The notes: generated from the sequence alone by a model not told the origin. Numbered from the stretch's first letter, positions 39,380-48,899 are shown. The stretch: 64,000 nucleotides of DNA from Cellulomonas sp. PhB150 (GCF_003755175.1 NZ_RKHX01000003.1:62001-126000), one strand, 5' to 3'. Translations and numbers: made by a program.

Positions 39380-40605
39380 GCCGGGATCTCCTTGCGCGGT
39401 GCAGGGTCGGGTGCAGGGTCGGACGCGGGGTCGGACGCGTCCGTGGACGTGGTCCTGCGGCCGGCGAAGCCGCCGGCGACCGCGGCGATCACGAGCGCCA
39501 GGACGAGCGGCAGCGTGAAGGCAACGCGATAGCTGGTCGCCGTGCCGATCAGGGGCAGCAGCACGGCGCCGAGCAGCGTGCCGACGTAGTTGAAGACGTT
39601 GAGCCGAGCCACGACGGCGTCGGCGTGGTCCGGTGCGAGCACGCCGGCGGTCGCGAAGCACAGGGGCGCGACGAGGCCGAGCCCCGCGCCCGCGATCGCG
39701 AACCCGATGACCGCGACGAACGCGACGGGAGCCGCGACGACGACCAGGAAGCCGCCGGCGCCCACCAGCGCGGCCGCGCGGACCACGCGGACCCTGCCCC
39801 AGCGGCGCACGCTCGCGTCGCCGACGAGCCGCGACGCCAGCGTCGTACCGAGGTAGGCCGCGGCACCCAGCGGCGCCATCCACGACGCGGAGTCGAGGGT
39901 CTTCTCCAGGTACGTGGTGCTCCAGGACTGCGTGCCGTTGTCGATCGCGAAGTAGGCGATCACGGCGATGGCGAGCACGCCCACGGAGCGCCACGGCACG
40001 TGCGACCCGGGGGTGTCGTCGACCGCGACGGGCGCGGCGTCGTGCGAGCGCCGACCGTCGCGCGAGACGAGCGCTGCGGCGACGAGCGCCACCGGCGTGG
40101 CCGCCAGGAAGATGAGCGTGACCGGCTCGATCGCGAGCCGGTTGCCGTCGACGGCCGACAGCAGCGCCGCCGCGATGCCACCGGCGGACCAGGCGGCGTA
40201 GAAGCTGGACAGCAACGGCCGGCCGTAGGCGCGCTGCACCGCGACGGCCTGCATGTTGGACGCCGCGTCGACCATGCCGAGCGCGACGCCGTAGAGGGCG
40301 AAGGACGCCACCCCGAGCGCGAACGTCGGCGCGAGCGCGATCAGCGGGACGAAGAGCGCGATGAGTGCGAGCCCGGCGGCGAGCGCGGCCCGGCTGCCGC
40401 CGCGCGAGCGCGCGACGCGGTCGGCGATCCAGGTGCCGAGTGCCGCGGCGAGGAGCACGCCGAGGATGGCGTAGCTGATGGTGTCGTCGTCGACCCCGTA
40501 CCGGTCCTGCACGCTGCCGAGGTTGGTCAGCAGCAGCATCAGGGCGAAGCCCTGCGCGGCGAAGGCGCCGCTGGTCGCGACCCGCGCGCGGGCGTCGGCG
40601 CTCAC
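39376..40605 (-). CDS. MFS transporter (12-TM)
   Basis: A 409-residue transporter with about 12 spans and a charged C-terminal tail (TTSTDASDPASDPAPDPAP, Asp/Pro repeats). Motif-A-type loops appear as WIADRVARSRGGSRA after helix 2. Not a DHA2 protein. GTG 40605 overlaps the TetR stop (GTGA), and the stop overlaps the deaminase start (ATGA), so it is coupled on both sides. Transported substrate unknown, presumably the ligand of the TetR protein or the deaminase substrate. Confidence 0.82.
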   Translation of the reverse strand: MSADARARVATSGAFAAQGFALMLLLTNLGSVQDRYGVDDDTISYAILGVLLAAALGTWIADRVARSRGGSRAALAAGLALIALFVPLIALAPTFALGVASFALYGVALGMVDAASNMQAVAVQRAYGRPLLSSFYAAWSAGGIAAALLSAVDGNRLAIEPVTLIFLAATPVALVAAALVSRDGRRSHDAAPVAVDDTPGSHVPWRSVGVLAIAVIAYFAIDNGTQSWSTTYLEKTLDSASWMAPLGAAAYLGTTLASRLVGDASVRRWGRVRVVRAAALVGAGGFLVVVAAPVAFVAVIGFAIAGAGLGLVAPLCFATAGVLAPDHADAVVARLNVFNYVGTLLGAVLLPLIGTATSYRVAFTLPLVLALVIAAVAGGFAGRRTTSTDASDPASDPAPDPAPRKEIPA

Positions 40606-41243
40606 GCGCCGACCGGGGCGGGGAGCACGGCGTCGTCCGCCGAGCCGTCGTTGGGGGTGGTGAGCGTGGCGAGGTAGGTGCCGAACCCCTGCAGCCCCGT
40701 GAGCGCGGCGTCGGCGTTCCCGTCGACGAGCCACGCGAGCGAGTAGCCGTCGACGACCGCGACGACGACCCGGGCGAGGTCCTCGATCGGCACGACCCAC
40801 CGCACGTTCCCGGCGCGCCCGACGACCTCGAGGACCTGCTGGGCCGTGGACCACTGGCCGCGGTACTGCTCGGCCGCGACCTGGTTGAGCTCCGGATGGC
40901 GCAGCGACGACGTGGTGAGCTCGTAGCTGAGCAGCTGCGAGCCGCGGGTCCCGGAGATCGACGCCCACAGCGCACCGATCGCCGCCTCGAGCACGGTCGC
41001 CACCGGGAGACCGGAGGGGATCTGGTCGAGGCCCTGCACCGCGTTGCGCTCCGTGATGGCGTGCGCCATGGCACGCAGGAGCTCGTCCTTGTCCTGGAAG
41101 CAGTAGTGGACGACGCCGAGCGAGACGCCGGCTTCGGCCGCCACGGCGCGCACGGTGGCGGCCTCGATCCCGTCGCGGCTCGCGACGGCCAGAGCGGCCT
41201 CGACGAGCTGTTCGCGACGTTCGGCAACGGGCATGCGATTCAT
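40602..41243 (-). CDS. TetR-family transcriptional regulator
   Basis: A 213-residue regulator: N-terminal HTH (RREQLVEAALAVASRDGIEAATVRAVAAEAGVS..., continuing LGVVHYCFQDKDELLRA) and a variable ligand domain. Start ATG 41243 (MNRMPVAERR) follows GGGAGGGG; a second ATG nine bases downstream is possible, and the open frame to 41408 is rejected. It heads the TetR-MFS-deaminase operon and faces the FAD oxidase gene across a region with a 9-bp inverted repeat, so it probably represses both directions. Confidence 0.9.
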   Translation of the reverse strand: MNRMPVAERREQLVEAALAVASRDGIEAATVRAVAAEAGVSLGVVHYCFQDKDELLRAMAHAITERNAVQGLDQIPSGLPVATVLEAAIGALWASISGTRGSQLLSYELTTSSLRHPELNQVAAEQYRGQWSTAQQVLEVVGRAGNVRWVVPIEDLARVVVAVVDGYSLAWLVDGNADAALTGLQGFGTYLATLTTPNDGSADDAVLPAPVGA

Positions 41244-41327
41244 GCGGGTCCCCTCCCTCACGTGCACCGACCCCGATGACCGGGCACGCGCCCCTGCGAT
41301 CACGCCCAAGTGAAGCACGTGCTCGAC

Positions 41328-41353
41328 TTGACTTGGACAACCGCCCAAGTCAA
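41328..41353. promoter_or_regulatory. TetR operator (9-bp inverted repeat)
   Basis: TTGACTTGG, 8-nt spacer, CCAAGTCAA: a perfect inverted repeat in the TetR-oxidase divergent region, overlapping the first possible ATG of the oxidase gene. A partial extra half-site (CCAAGTGAAG) lies at about 41306-41315. Confidence 0.75.
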
Positions 41354-42702
41354 TGTCTGTTCTCATGGCACACATGCAGCGCGCAACCTGGCGCAACTGG
41401 GCACGCACTGCTGCTGCCTCCCCTTACCGTAGCGACACGCCTCGTGACCTGCAGGAATTGTCGGCGACGGTCCAGCGCGCCGCGGCCGACGGCCGCCGGG
41501 TCCGCGCCGTCGGCGGTGGCCACTCGTTCACCCCCGCGGCGGTCACCGAGGGCATCCACCTGCACCTGGACCACCTGACCGGCCTCGAGAGCATCGAGCG
41601 CTTCGCTGACGGCACGGCCCACGTGACGGTCGGCGCCGGGACGCACCTGTACGCGCTCAACTCCCTGCTGGCCGCCCACGGCCTCGCGATGCGCAACCTC
41701 GGCGACATCGACAAGCAGACGGTGGCCGGCGCGATCTCCACCGGGACGCACGGCACGGGTGCCCGTCTGGGCGGCCTCGCGACCCAGGTCGTCGCCGTCC
41801 GCCTGGTCACGGCGACGGGTGAGGTCGTCGACGTGTCGCGTGACGAGCGTCCCGAGCTGTTCGAGCTCGCGCGCCTCGGCCTCGGCTCCGTGGGCGTGCT
41901 CGCCGCCGTGACGATCGAGGTCGTCCCCGCGTTCCGACTCGAGGCGGTCGAGGAGCCGTGGGCCCTCGACGACGTGCTCGACGGGCTCGACGGGCTCGTC
42001 GACGGCAACGACCACTTCGAGTTCTACTGGTTCCCGCACACGCGCCGGGCGCTGACCAAGCGCAACAACCGCGTGGCCGACGGCGAGGTCGCCGAGCTCA
42101 ACCGCGTGCGTGCGTGGGTGGACGACGAGCTGCTGTCCAACGCGCTGTTCGGGCTGACGAACAACATCGCCACCCTCGTGCCGCCGATCACACCACGGAT
42201 CAACGCGATCGCGGCCCGCGCGCTGAGCGCCCGCCGGTTCATCGCCCCGTCCGCCGAGGTGTTCATCTCCCCGCGCCGGATCGTGTTCCGCGAGATGGAG
42301 TACGCGGTCCCCCGCGCGGAGCTGCCGGGTGTGCTCGCGGAGATCGAGTCGTGGCTGCGTTCGTCGGGCGAGCACGTGCCCTTCCCGCTCGAGGTGCGCT
42401 TCGCCGCGGCCGACGACCTGTGGCTGTCCACCGCCCACGGCCGCGAGACGGCCTACGTCGCCGCGCACCAGTACGTGAAGATGCCGTTCAAGCGCTACTT
42501 CGACGCGGTCGAGCAGATCATGGGCCAGGTCGACGGGCGCCCGCACTGGGGCAAGATGCACTGGCTCGACGCCGAGCGCTTCGGCCAGCTCTACCCGCGG
42601 TTCGCCGACGCGCAGCGGGTCCGCGCGCAGGCCGACCCGGACGGCGTGTTCGGCAACCCGTACACCGACCACGTCTTCGGGGACCGTCACTCGCACGGGT
42701 GA
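41353..42702 (+). CDS. FAD-binding sugar-lactone oxidase (L-gulono/D-arabinono-1,4-lactone oxidase family)
   Basis: A 449-residue flavoenzyme of the VAO/ALO group: FAD loop VGGGHSFTPAAVTEG (His is the usual covalent-flavin site), THGTGARLGGLATQ, and the C-terminal HWGKMHWLDAERFGQLYP segment that marks aldonolactone oxidases. No signal peptide. It oxidises a sugar lactone or alditol with O2. ATG 41353 overlaps the operator; ATGs at 41365 and 41374 are alternatives and no clear ribosome site is visible, so translation may be leaderless. Regulated by the divergent TetR protein, most likely. Confidence 0.87.
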   Translation: MSVLMAHMQRATWRNWARTAAASPYRSDTPRDLQELSATVQRAAADGRRVRAVGGGHSFTPAAVTEGIHLHLDHLTGLESIERFADGTAHVTVGAGTHLYALNSLLAAHGLAMRNLGDIDKQTVAGAISTGTHGTGARLGGLATQVVAVRLVTATGEVVDVSRDERPELFELARLGLGSVGVLAAVTIEVVPAFRLEAVEEPWALDDVLDGLDGLVDGNDHFEFYWFPHTRRALTKRNNRVADGEVAELNRVRAWVDDELLSNALFGLTNNIATLVPPITPRINAIAARALSARRFIAPSAEVFISPRRIVFREMEYAVPRAELPGVLAEIESWLRSSGEHVPFPLEVRFAAADDLWLSTAHGRETAYVAAHQYVKMPFKRYFDAVEQIMGQVDGRPHWGKMHWLDAERFGQLYPRFADAQRVRAQADPDGVFGNPYTDHVFGDRHSHG

Positions 42703-42752
42703 TTGGCGAGCGCGCCCTGGCTTCTCACAGATGCCCGGTGCACTCTGTGCGG

Positions 42753-43697
42753 GTGACAGCGAGCAACCGCGTCGTGGTGGCCACCGCATTCGGTGGCCCC
42801 GAGGTCCTTCAGCTCATCGACGTCCCGGCCGTCGAGCCGGGCCCGGGCAACGTCGTCGTCGACGTCAGAGCCGCAGGCATCAACCCGATCGACTGGAAGA
42901 CGTACGCCGAGGGGCCGGGCACCGACCGCTCGCGCCTCCCGCTGCGCCTCGGGTTCGAGGTGGCCGGCGTGGTGAGCGCGGTCGGGCCGTCCGTGCGCTG
43001 GCTCGCCGAGGGCGACGAGGTCATCGCCTGGCGCGTGCACGGCGGGTACGCCGACCGCCTGGAGGTCTCGGAGCTGGTCACGGTCCGTCGCCCCGCGGAG
43101 CTCGGGTGGGCGGCTGCGTCGGGCCTGATGCTGACCGGCGCGACGGCGGTGCACACCCTGACCGCGTCCAACGTGCGCACCGGCGACGTCGTGCTCGTGC
43201 ACGGCGGGTCCGGCGGCGTGGGCCGGATGATCGTCCAGCTCGCCGAGCTGCGCGGCGCTGCCGTGGTCGCGACCGCCTCGCCGCACGCGCACGACGACCT
43301 GCGCGCCCTCGGTGCGATCCCCGTGGAGTACGGGCCCGGGCTCGTCGAGCGCGTGCGCGCGGCCGCCCCGTCGCCCGTGACCGTCGCGATCGACACGGTC
43401 GGCACCGACGAGGCGCTCGACACGTCCGTGGAGCTCGTCGCCGATCGGTCCCGCATCGTCTCGATCGCCGGGTTCGGGCGCGGCCCCTCGCTCGGCATCC
43501 AGCTGCTCGGCGGCGGCCCGGGCGCGGACCCGGGCACGGCCGTGCGCGAGGCCGCTCGTGCGCAGCTCGTCGACCTCGCGGCGGACGGCGTCCTCGACGT
43601 GCGTGTCGCCCGGACGTACCCGCTCGACCAGGTCGCCGACGCCCACCGCGAGGGTCGCGGCGGTCACCCGGGCGGGAAGCTCGTCCTGCTGCCCTGA
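42753..43697 (+). CDS. NAD(P)-dependent quinone/zinc-type alcohol dehydrogenase-like oxidoreductase
   Basis: A 314-residue MDR-family protein: GroES-like N-terminus (VVDVRAAGINPIDWKTY, GFEVAGVVSAVG), Rossmann core VLVHGGSGGVGRMIVQLA and C-terminal HREGRGGHPGGKLVLLP. The zinc-ligand cysteines are absent, so it belongs to the zinc-free quinone-oxidoreductase (QOR) branch. GTG 42753. It follows the oxidase by 50 bp on the same strand, and its 3' end overlaps the convergent LysR gene by 34 nt. Confidence 0.88.
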   Translation: MTASNRVVVATAFGGPEVLQLIDVPAVEPGPGNVVVDVRAAGINPIDWKTYAEGPGTDRSRLPLRLGFEVAGVVSAVGPSVRWLAEGDEVIAWRVHGGYADRLEVSELVTVRRPAELGWAAASGLMLTGATAVHTLTASNVRTGDVVLVHGGSGGVGRMIVQLAELRGAAVVATASPHAHDDLRALGAIPVEYGPGLVERVRAAAPSPVTVAIDTVGTDEALDTSVELVADRSRIVSIAGFGRGPSLGIQLLGGGPGADPGTAVREAARAQLVDLAADGVLDVRVARTYPLDQVADAHREGRGGHPGGKLVLLP

Positions 43698-44584
43698 CGG
43701 TCGATCTCGGCCGCCAGCGCGCGCAGCTCCCCCAGCACGCTGCGCACCACGAGCCGCTCGGCCCGGTCGGGCCGCAGCAGCGCGTCGATGCGCCGCCCCG
43801 CACGCACGCCGGTGAGCGGCAGGAGACGCACGTCGTCGCCGCTCCCGTGGGAGTGCCGGGGCAGCAGCGAGACCCCGTGCCCGGCCGCGACGAGCGAGGC
43901 GGCGACGTGGAAGTCGTTGATCCGGTGCACGATCCGCGGCTCGCTCCCCGACGCGGCCGCGACCGCCGCCAGCACCGTCGAGACGGGGAACCCCTCGCGC
44001 ACCGAGATCCACGCCTCCCCCGCGAGGTCCGCCGGGTGCACGCTCGTCTGCCCGGCCAGCCGGTGCCCCGCCGGCACGGCCACGTCGAGCGGCTCGCGCA
44101 GCAGCGGGACGACGCGGACCCGGTCGCCCCAGGAGCCGGCGCCGTCCGGGCGGTGCGCGACGACGATGTCGATCCGGTCGGTCAGCCCGACGAAGTCCGC
44201 CTGCGCGACGTCCTCGTCGGCGCACTCGATGTCGATCCCGTCCGGTGCCCGGCCGAGCAGCCCTGGCAGCAGCACCTGCGCCGCGCTCGCGAACGCACTG
44301 ACGCGCACGGTCCCCCGCGGCGCGGCGAGGAACCCGTCGCAGGCCGCCTGCGCGCGCTCGAGCGCGACCGCCACGTCGAGCGCCGCGTCCGCGAGCGCCT
44401 CCCCGGCGGGCGTGAGCCGCAGCCCGCGCCCGACGCGCTCGGTCAGTGCGACGCCGACCTCCCGCTGCAGGACGGCCACCTGCTGGGAGACCGCCGACGG
44501 CGTCAGGTGGAGCACGTCGGCCGCGGCCGTCACGCCGCCCTGGGTGCGGACGGCCCGCAACGTCTCGAGCGCGCGGGGATCCAT
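43664..44584 (-). CDS. LysR-family transcriptional regulator
   Basis: A 306-residue LTTR: N-terminal winged HTH (ALETLRAVRTQGGVTAAADVLHLTPSAVSQQVAVLQ) and a type 2 periplasmic-binding-like effector domain. Start ATG 44584. It is divergent from the EamA transporter (60 bp between starts), the classic LTTR arrangement, so the transporter is its likely target. Confidence 0.93.
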   Translation of the reverse strand: MDPRALETLRAVRTQGGVTAAADVLHLTPSAVSQQVAVLQREVGVALTERVGRGLRLTPAGEALADAALDVAVALERAQAACDGFLAAPRGTVRVSAFASAAQVLLPGLLGRAPDGIDIECADEDVAQADFVGLTDRIDIVVAHRPDGAGSWGDRVRVVPLLREPLDVAVPAGHRLAGQTSVHPADLAGEAWISVREGFPVSTVLAAVAAASGSEPRIVHRINDFHVAASLVAAGHGVSLLPRHSHGSGDDVRLLPLTGVRAGRRIDALLRPDRAERLVVRSVLGELRALAAEIDRQGSRTSFPPG

Positions 44585-44595
44585 GCAGCGACGCT

Positions 44596-44618
44596 ACATC
44601 GTCCGTGCAGGACATTTC
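44596..44618. promoter_or_regulatory. Candidate LysR-type site
   Basis: Within the 60-bp divergent spacer, ATCG...CGAT flanks an inner GTCC-N5-GGAC repeat (about 44600-44612), a T-N11-A-like imperfect dyad. Position fits autoregulation; the match is weak. Confidence 0.35.
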
Positions 44619-44644
44619 GATGGTGCTGGATCTTCCGGCGGGCG

Positions 44645-45685
44645 ATGCTCGGTCACGTGAACCGCCACGACCGCCTGCTCGCCGCCCTCGTCGCCGTGTG
44701 CTGGGGGCTGAACTTCCCGGCGATCCACCTCTCGCTCGAGCAGTTCCCGCCGTTCTTCCTCGTCGCCCTGCGTTTCGCCCTGATCGCGCTGCCGACCCTC
44801 GTCCTGGTCCGCCGCCCTGCGGTGCCCTGGCGGTGGCTGCTCGCCTACGGGTTCGGGTTTGGCGTCGTGCAGTTCGTCTTCCTCTACTGGGCGATGACCG
44901 TGGGCATGCCCACGGGGCTCGCCTCGCTCGTCCTGCAGTCCTCGGCGCCGTTCACCGTGGTCCTGGCGGCCGTCCTGCTGCGTGAGCGGCTCACGGGCCG
45001 CCAGGGGCTGGGCGTGCTCGTCGCGGTCACCGGGCTCGCGGGCATCGCGCTGCACCGGGCGGGCGTCGACGGCGGCGCGACCCTGGTGCCCGTGCTGCTC
45101 ACGCTGTGCGGCGGGCTGGGTTGGGCGTTCGGCAACCTCGGCAGCCGCCTCGCGGTGCGGGAGGCGCCCGGCGAGTCGTTCCGCCTCCTGCTGTGGATGT
45201 CGGTCGTGCCGCCGCTGCCCATGCTGGCGCTGTCCCTGGCGGTCGAGGGACCGGACCGGATCGCCCGGTCCTTCACCGGGCTGGGAAGCCGCACCGGGCT
45301 GCTCGCCCTGGCCGGGCTCGCGTTCACCGTCGTGGTCGCCACGCTGCTGGGCTCCGGGCTGTGGACCGCGCTGATGAGCCGGAACGCGTCGAGTGTCGTC
45401 GCGCCGTTCTCGATGCTCGTGCCGGTGGTCGGGATCGCGTCGTCCTGGCTGCTGCTGCGCGAGCGGACGTCGCCCGCCGAGCTGGCCTGGGGGGCCTTGG
45501 TGGTCGCCGGCGTGCTGCTGGGGAGCCTGCGGCGTCAGCCGCGCGCGACGACGATCGCCGACGCGATCGCCGCGACGCCCTCGCCGCGCCCGGTGAGCCC
45601 GAGCCCGTCGGTCGTGGTCGCGGAGACCGACACGGGCGCCCCTGCGGCCGACGAGAGGGCCGCCTCGGCCTCCGCGCGGCGCTGA
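44645..45685 (+). CDS. EamA/DMT-family transporter
   Basis: A 346-residue transporter with ten spans in two EamA repeats ([19 protein letters not shown]; then [22 protein letters not shown]). It likely exports amino acids or metabolites; substrate unknown. ATG 44645 or GTG 44657 may be the start. The last span ends near residue 297 ([14 protein letters not shown]); the final 50 residues are low-complexity and exist because no stop occurs until 45685, 151 nt inside the convergent ispF gene. Confidence 0.88.
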   Translation: MLGHVNRHDRLLAALVAVCWGLNFPAIHLSLEQFPPFFLVALRFALIALPTLVLVRRPAVPWRWLLAYGFGFGVVQFVFLYWAMTVGMPTGLASLVLQSSAPFTVVLAAVLLRERLTGRQGLGVLVAVTGLAGIALHRAGVDGGATLVPVLLTLCGGLGWAFGNLGSRLAVREAPGESFRLLLWMSVVPPLPMLALSLAVEGPDRIARSFTGLGSRTGLLALAGLAFTVVVATLLGSGLWTALMSRNASSVVAPFSMLVPVVGIASSWLLLRERTSPAELAWGALVVAGVLLGSLRRQPRATTIADAIAATPSPRPVSPSPSVVVAETDTGAPAADERAASASARR

Positions 45686-46023
45686 CCGACCTTGGGCCGG
45701 TTCCCGATCACCTGGACCGCGACGTTGCCGATCTCGAAGCCCGCGTCGCGCACCCGCCGGGCCGCCTCGGCGAGGAGCGTCGCTCCGGCGGCACCGGCCC
45801 ACTGCGGCTCGGAGGTCCCGAAGTTCGAGCCGAGGTCACCGAGGCCCGCCGCGGACAGGAGCGCGTCGGCCGCCGCGTGCGCCGCGACGTCGGCGTCGGA
45901 GTGGCCCGCCAGCGGCCGCTCCCCCGGCCAGGCCAGGCCGGCCAGGTGCAGGACTGCGTCCGGGGCGGGGTGCTCGTCGTAGGCGTGCACGTCGACGCCG
46001 ATGCCGGTGCGCGGGATGGCCAT
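45535..46023 (-). CDS. ispF: 2-C-methyl-D-erythritol 2,4-cyclodiphosphate synthase
   Basis: A 162-residue IspF of the MEP isoprenoid pathway: metal-binding GIGVDVHAY near the start, [20 protein letters not shown], and the C-terminal [14 protein letters not shown] and [15 protein letters not shown]. Full length. ATG 46023 is 1 bp after the ispD stop, so tightly coupled. Its 3' end overlaps the convergent EamA ORF by 151 nt. Confidence 0.95.
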   Translation of the reverse strand: MAIPRTGIGVDVHAYDEHPAPDAVLHLAGLAWPGERPLAGHSDADVAAHAAADALLSAAGLGDLGSNFGTSEPQWAGAAGATLLAEAARRVRDAGFEIGNVAVQVIGNRPKVGQRRAEAEAALSSAAGAPVSVSATTTDGLGLTGRGEGVAAIASAIVVARG

Positions 46024-46024
46024 G

Positions 46025-46741
46025 TCAGGTGCCCTTCGTGTCGCTCGCGAGCAGCTCGGCGACCGCGAGGTCCCGTGCCGTGGTGATCTTCGCGGCCCGC
46101 TCGTCGCCCGGGACCACCCAGACCGGCAGCCCGAGCCGCTCGACCAGCCCGGCGTCGTCGGAGGCGGCCACGGACTCGTCGGCGGCGTCCTGGGCGGCCG
46201 CGGCGTGCGCGCGCTCGAGGGTCGCCCGCGCGAAGCCCTGCGGGGTCTGGACCGCGCGCAGCTCGGCCCGGTCGACGGTGGCCTCGACGGGCCACCCGCC
46301 GGTGCCGGGGCCGACCCGCTTGATGGTGTCCGTCACGGCCAGGCCGGGGACCACCGCGTCGTGCCCGGCCGTCACCGCCGCCACCACGCGCTCGACCAGG
46401 TCGGCGGGGGCGAAGGGGCGGGCGGCGTCGTGCACGAGCACCACGTCGATGCCCTCGTCGGGCAGCGCCGCGAGCGCAGCGGCCACGGACGCCTGCCGCG
46501 TGGGCCCGCCGGGGACCACGACGACGTCCGGGCCCAGCAGGGTGCGGAACTGCTCGAGGTGGCCGGGCGGCGCGGAGACGACCAGGGCCGCCAGCGGCGC
46601 ACCGCCGGGCCGCGCCGCCAGCAGCCGGCGCGCGGCGTGCACGACGACGGGCTCGCCCAGCACCGGCACGAGCGCCTTGGGCAGGGCATGACCGAGACGG
46701 GTGCCGCTGCCCGCGGCCGTGAGGATCGCCGCGGTCGTCAT
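46025..46741 (-). CDS. ispD: 2-C-methyl-D-erythritol 4-phosphate cytidylyltransferase
   Basis: A 238-residue nucleotidyltransferase: CTP loop [40 protein letters not shown] and the C-terminal [15 protein letters not shown] and [12 protein letters not shown]. Start ATG 46741; the open frame beyond is rejected. Operon carD-ispD-ispF. Confidence 0.95.
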   Translation of the reverse strand: MTTAAILTAAGSGTRLGHALPKALVPVLGEPVVVHAARRLLAARPGGAPLAALVVSAPPGHLEQFRTLLGPDVVVVPGGPTRQASVAAALAALPDEGIDVVLVHDAARPFAPADLVERVVAAVTAGHDAVVPGLAVTDTIKRVGPGTGGWPVEATVDRAELRAVQTPQGFARATLERAHAAAAQDAADESVAASDDAGLVERLGLPVWVVPGDERAAKITTARDLAVAELLASDTKGT

Positions 46742-46826
46742 GACCGACCCCACAGACGGATCGACCGCACCGCGGTGGGTACCGGGGTGCGGTCGAGCAC
46801 GTGTGTGTGGCTGGCGTGCGCTCGCG

Positions 46827-47309
46827 TCAGGACGCGAGGACCTCGTCGAGGATGGCTTCCGCCTTCTCCTCCTCGGTGTGCTCGGCGAGTGCGAGCTCCG
46901 AGACGAGGATCTGGCGGGCCTTGGCGAGCATGCGCTTCTCGCCCGCGGACAGGCCGCGGTCGGCGTCACGACGCGAGAGGTCACGGACGACCTCGGCCAC
47001 CTTGATGACGTCGCCGGAGGCGAGCTTCTCGAGGTTGGCCTTGTAACGACGCGACCAGTTGGTCGGCTCTTCGGTGTACGGCGCCCGCAGGACCTCGAAC
47101 ACGCGGTCCAGGCCTTCCTGGCCGACGACGTCGCGGACGCCCACGAGGTCGACGTTCTCAGCGGGAACTTCGATGGTCAGATCACCCTGAGCTACCTTGA
47201 GCTTCAGGTAGAGCTTGGCCTCTCCGCGGATGGTTCTGGTCTTGATCTCTTCGATCAAGGCTGCACCGTGGTGCGGGTAGACAACGGTCTCCCCAACAGT
47301 GAAAGTCAT
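46827..47309 (-). CDS. carD: CarD-family RNA polymerase-binding regulator
   Basis: A 160-residue protein: N-terminal RNAP-interaction domain ([22 protein letters not shown]), middle linker ([16 protein letters not shown]) and the helical DNA-binding C-terminus ([34 protein letters not shown]). CarD stabilises open promoter complexes at rRNA and many other genes. The ATG follows AGGGGACACC. An extended -10-like TGATAAGAT lies at 47338-47346. It leads the ispDF operon. Confidence 0.96.
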   Translation of the reverse strand: MTFTVGETVVYPHHGAALIEEIKTRTIRGEAKLYLKLKVAQGDLTIEVPAENVDLVGVRDVVGQEGLDRVFEVLRAPYTEEPTNWSRRYKANLEKLASGDVIKVAEVVRDLSRRDADRGLSAGEKRMLAKARQILVSELALAEHTEEEKAEAILDEVLAS

Positions 47310-47337
47310 CTGCAGGTGTCCCCTTTCGCAGAGGCGT

Positions 47338-47346
47338 ATCTTATCA
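47338..47346 (-). promoter_or_regulatory. Extended -10 element of the carD promoter
   Basis: TGATAAGAT on the minus strand, about 30 bp upstream of the carD ATG, in a locally A/T-richer patch. No clear -35 box; extended -10 promoters do not need one. Confidence 0.5.
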
Positions 47347-47537
47347 CGCCGCATTTCACCCGAATCCGGTGCACCGGCGCCGTCAGCGCTGGTCAGACCG
47401 CCCCCGTCCGGTCGTCCCGAGGACGGGCACAGCGGCGCGCGCACGGGGCGGCTCCGGCTAGTCTTGCGGTGCGACCGCGCCGGCCCCGGGCCGACGTCCG
47501 GACGCACCAGCCGTCCCGTCGCCCCCGAGGAGTCATC

Positions 47538-48035
47538 GTGACCTCGCCCCGCCCCCGCTCCCGCCGGCTCCTGATCGCCGCGGGCCTGTGCGTCGCCGGC
47601 GTCGTGCTGGCTGGTTGCTCCGCGACCAACCCCATCACCACCGAGCACGAGTACAGCGCGTCCGACGGCGTGCGCGCCACGGTCGGCGACGTGCGCGCCT
47701 CGAACCTCATCGTGCTCTCGAGCGCGAAGGGGTCAGAGGGCCTGCTCATCGGCGGCCTGACGAACGACGGCGTCGACCCGCGCACCGTGACCCTGACGTT
47801 CGGCGACCAGCAGGCCACCGTGCAGGTCGACGGCAAGGCCACCGTGCTGCTGGACGGCACGACGGCGGACGGCCACGCCGACGTGCGCGTCACGTCCGTC
47901 TCGGTCCCCCCGGGCGCCGTGCTGCCGACGACGGTCGCCACGGACGTCGCGGGCAGCCAGGACGTGTCGATCCCCGTCCTGGACGGCTCGCAGCCGGACT
48001 ACGCGACGCTGGTCCCCACGCCGCCCGCCTCCTGA
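47538..48035 (+). CDS. Small hypothetical lipoprotein
   Basis: A 165-residue lipoprotein: Arg-rich start, hydrophobic stretch [17 protein letters not shown] with lipobox LAGC, then a beta-rich extracytoplasmic domain ([54 protein letters not shown]). Resembles the DUF4352-like exported all-beta lipoproteins common in actinobacteria, but the family cannot be named with certainty. GTG 47538 follows GAGGAG. Convergent with pstB, sharing a terminator. Confidence 0.75.
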   Translation: MTSPRPRSRRLLIAAGLCVAGVVLAGCSATNPITTEHEYSASDGVRATVGDVRASNLIVLSSAKGSEGLLIGGLTNDGVDPRTVTLTFGDQQATVQVDGKATVLLDGTTADGHADVRVTSVSVPPGAVLPTTVATDVAGSQDVSIPVLDGSQPDYATLVPTPPAS

Positions 48036-48044
48036 CGCAGGTGC

Positions 48045-48083
48045 ACGAGAGGCCCCGGACCGTGCTGGTCCGGGGCCTCTCGT
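48045..48083. terminator. Bidirectional terminator between lipoprotein gene and pstB
   Basis: A perfect 17-bp stem (48045-48061 with 48067-48083) and 5-nt loop, between convergent stops. Confidence 0.8.
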
Positions 48084-48109
48084 CGTTCAGCGCTCAGAGC
48101 ACCCTCAGC

Positions 48110-48889
48110 TCACCCGAAGCGGCCGGAGATGTAGTCCTCCGTGGCCTGCTCGCGCGGCGAGGAGAAGATCGTCGCGGTGTCGTCGATCTCGATGAGGCGG
48201 CCCGGCTGGCCGGTGCCCGCCAGGTTGAAGAAGGCCGTGCGGTCCGAGACGCGGGCGGCCTGCTGCATGTTGTGGGTCACGATGACGATCGTGTACTGCG
48301 ACTTGAGCTCGGCGATGAGGTCCTCGATCGCGAGCGTCGAGATGGGGTCGAGCGCGGAGCAGGGCTCGTCCATCAGCAGCACCTGCGGCTTGACCGCGAT
48401 GGCGCGGGCGATGCACAGCCGCTGCTGCTGACCGCCCGAGAGGCCGGAGCCGGGACGGTCGAGGCGGTCCTTGACCTCGTTCCAGAGGTTGGCGCCCTGC
48501 AGCGACTGCTCGACCATGTCCTGCGCGTCGCCCTTGGAGATCCGCTTGTTGTTGAGGCGGACACCCGCGAGCACGTTCTCGGCGATGGACATCGTCGGGA
48601 ACGGGTTGGGGCGCTGGAAGACCATGCCGACCTGGCGGCGCACGGCGACCGGGTCGATGTCGTTGCCGTACAGGTCCACGCCGTCCATCGTCACGCTGCC
48701 CTGGACGTGCGCGCCCGGGATCACCTCGTGCATGCGGTTGAGCGTGCGCAGGAAGGTCGACTTGCCGCAGCCGGAGGGGCCGATGAAGGCCGTCACCGAG
48801 CGAGGCTCGACGGCCATCTCGATGTCCGCGACCGCCTTGAAGTCGCGGTAGAAGATGTTCAGGTCCTTGACGTCGATGCGCTGAGCCAT
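48110..48889 (-). CDS. pstB: Phosphate ABC transporter ATP-binding protein
   Basis: A 259-residue ABC ATPase: Walker [10 protein letters not shown], signature [14 protein letters not shown], Walker [14 protein letters not shown], switch [16 protein letters not shown] and the PstB-specific [14 protein letters not shown] region. Last gene of pstSCAB. Energises high-affinity phosphate uptake. Confidence 0.97.
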   Translation of the reverse strand: MAQRIDVKDLNIFYRDFKAVADIEMAVEPRSVTAFIGPSGCGKSTFLRTLNRMHEVIPGAHVQGSVTMDGVDLYGNDIDPVAVRRQVGMVFQRPNPFPTMSIAENVLAGVRLNNKRISKGDAQDMVEQSLQGANLWNEVKDRLDRPGSGLSGGQQQRLCIARAIAVKPQVLLMDEPCSALDPISTLAIEDLIAELKSQYTIVIVTHNMQQAARVSDRTAFFNLAGTGQPGRLIEIDDTATIFSSPREQATEDYISGRFG

Positions 48890-48899
48890 GGGGGGGTCC

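Noticed and set aside
40602-41408. Longer TetR start at 41408
   Set aside because: The added 55 residues cover the operator and oxidase start and have no homology; ATG 41243 has a good ribosome site.
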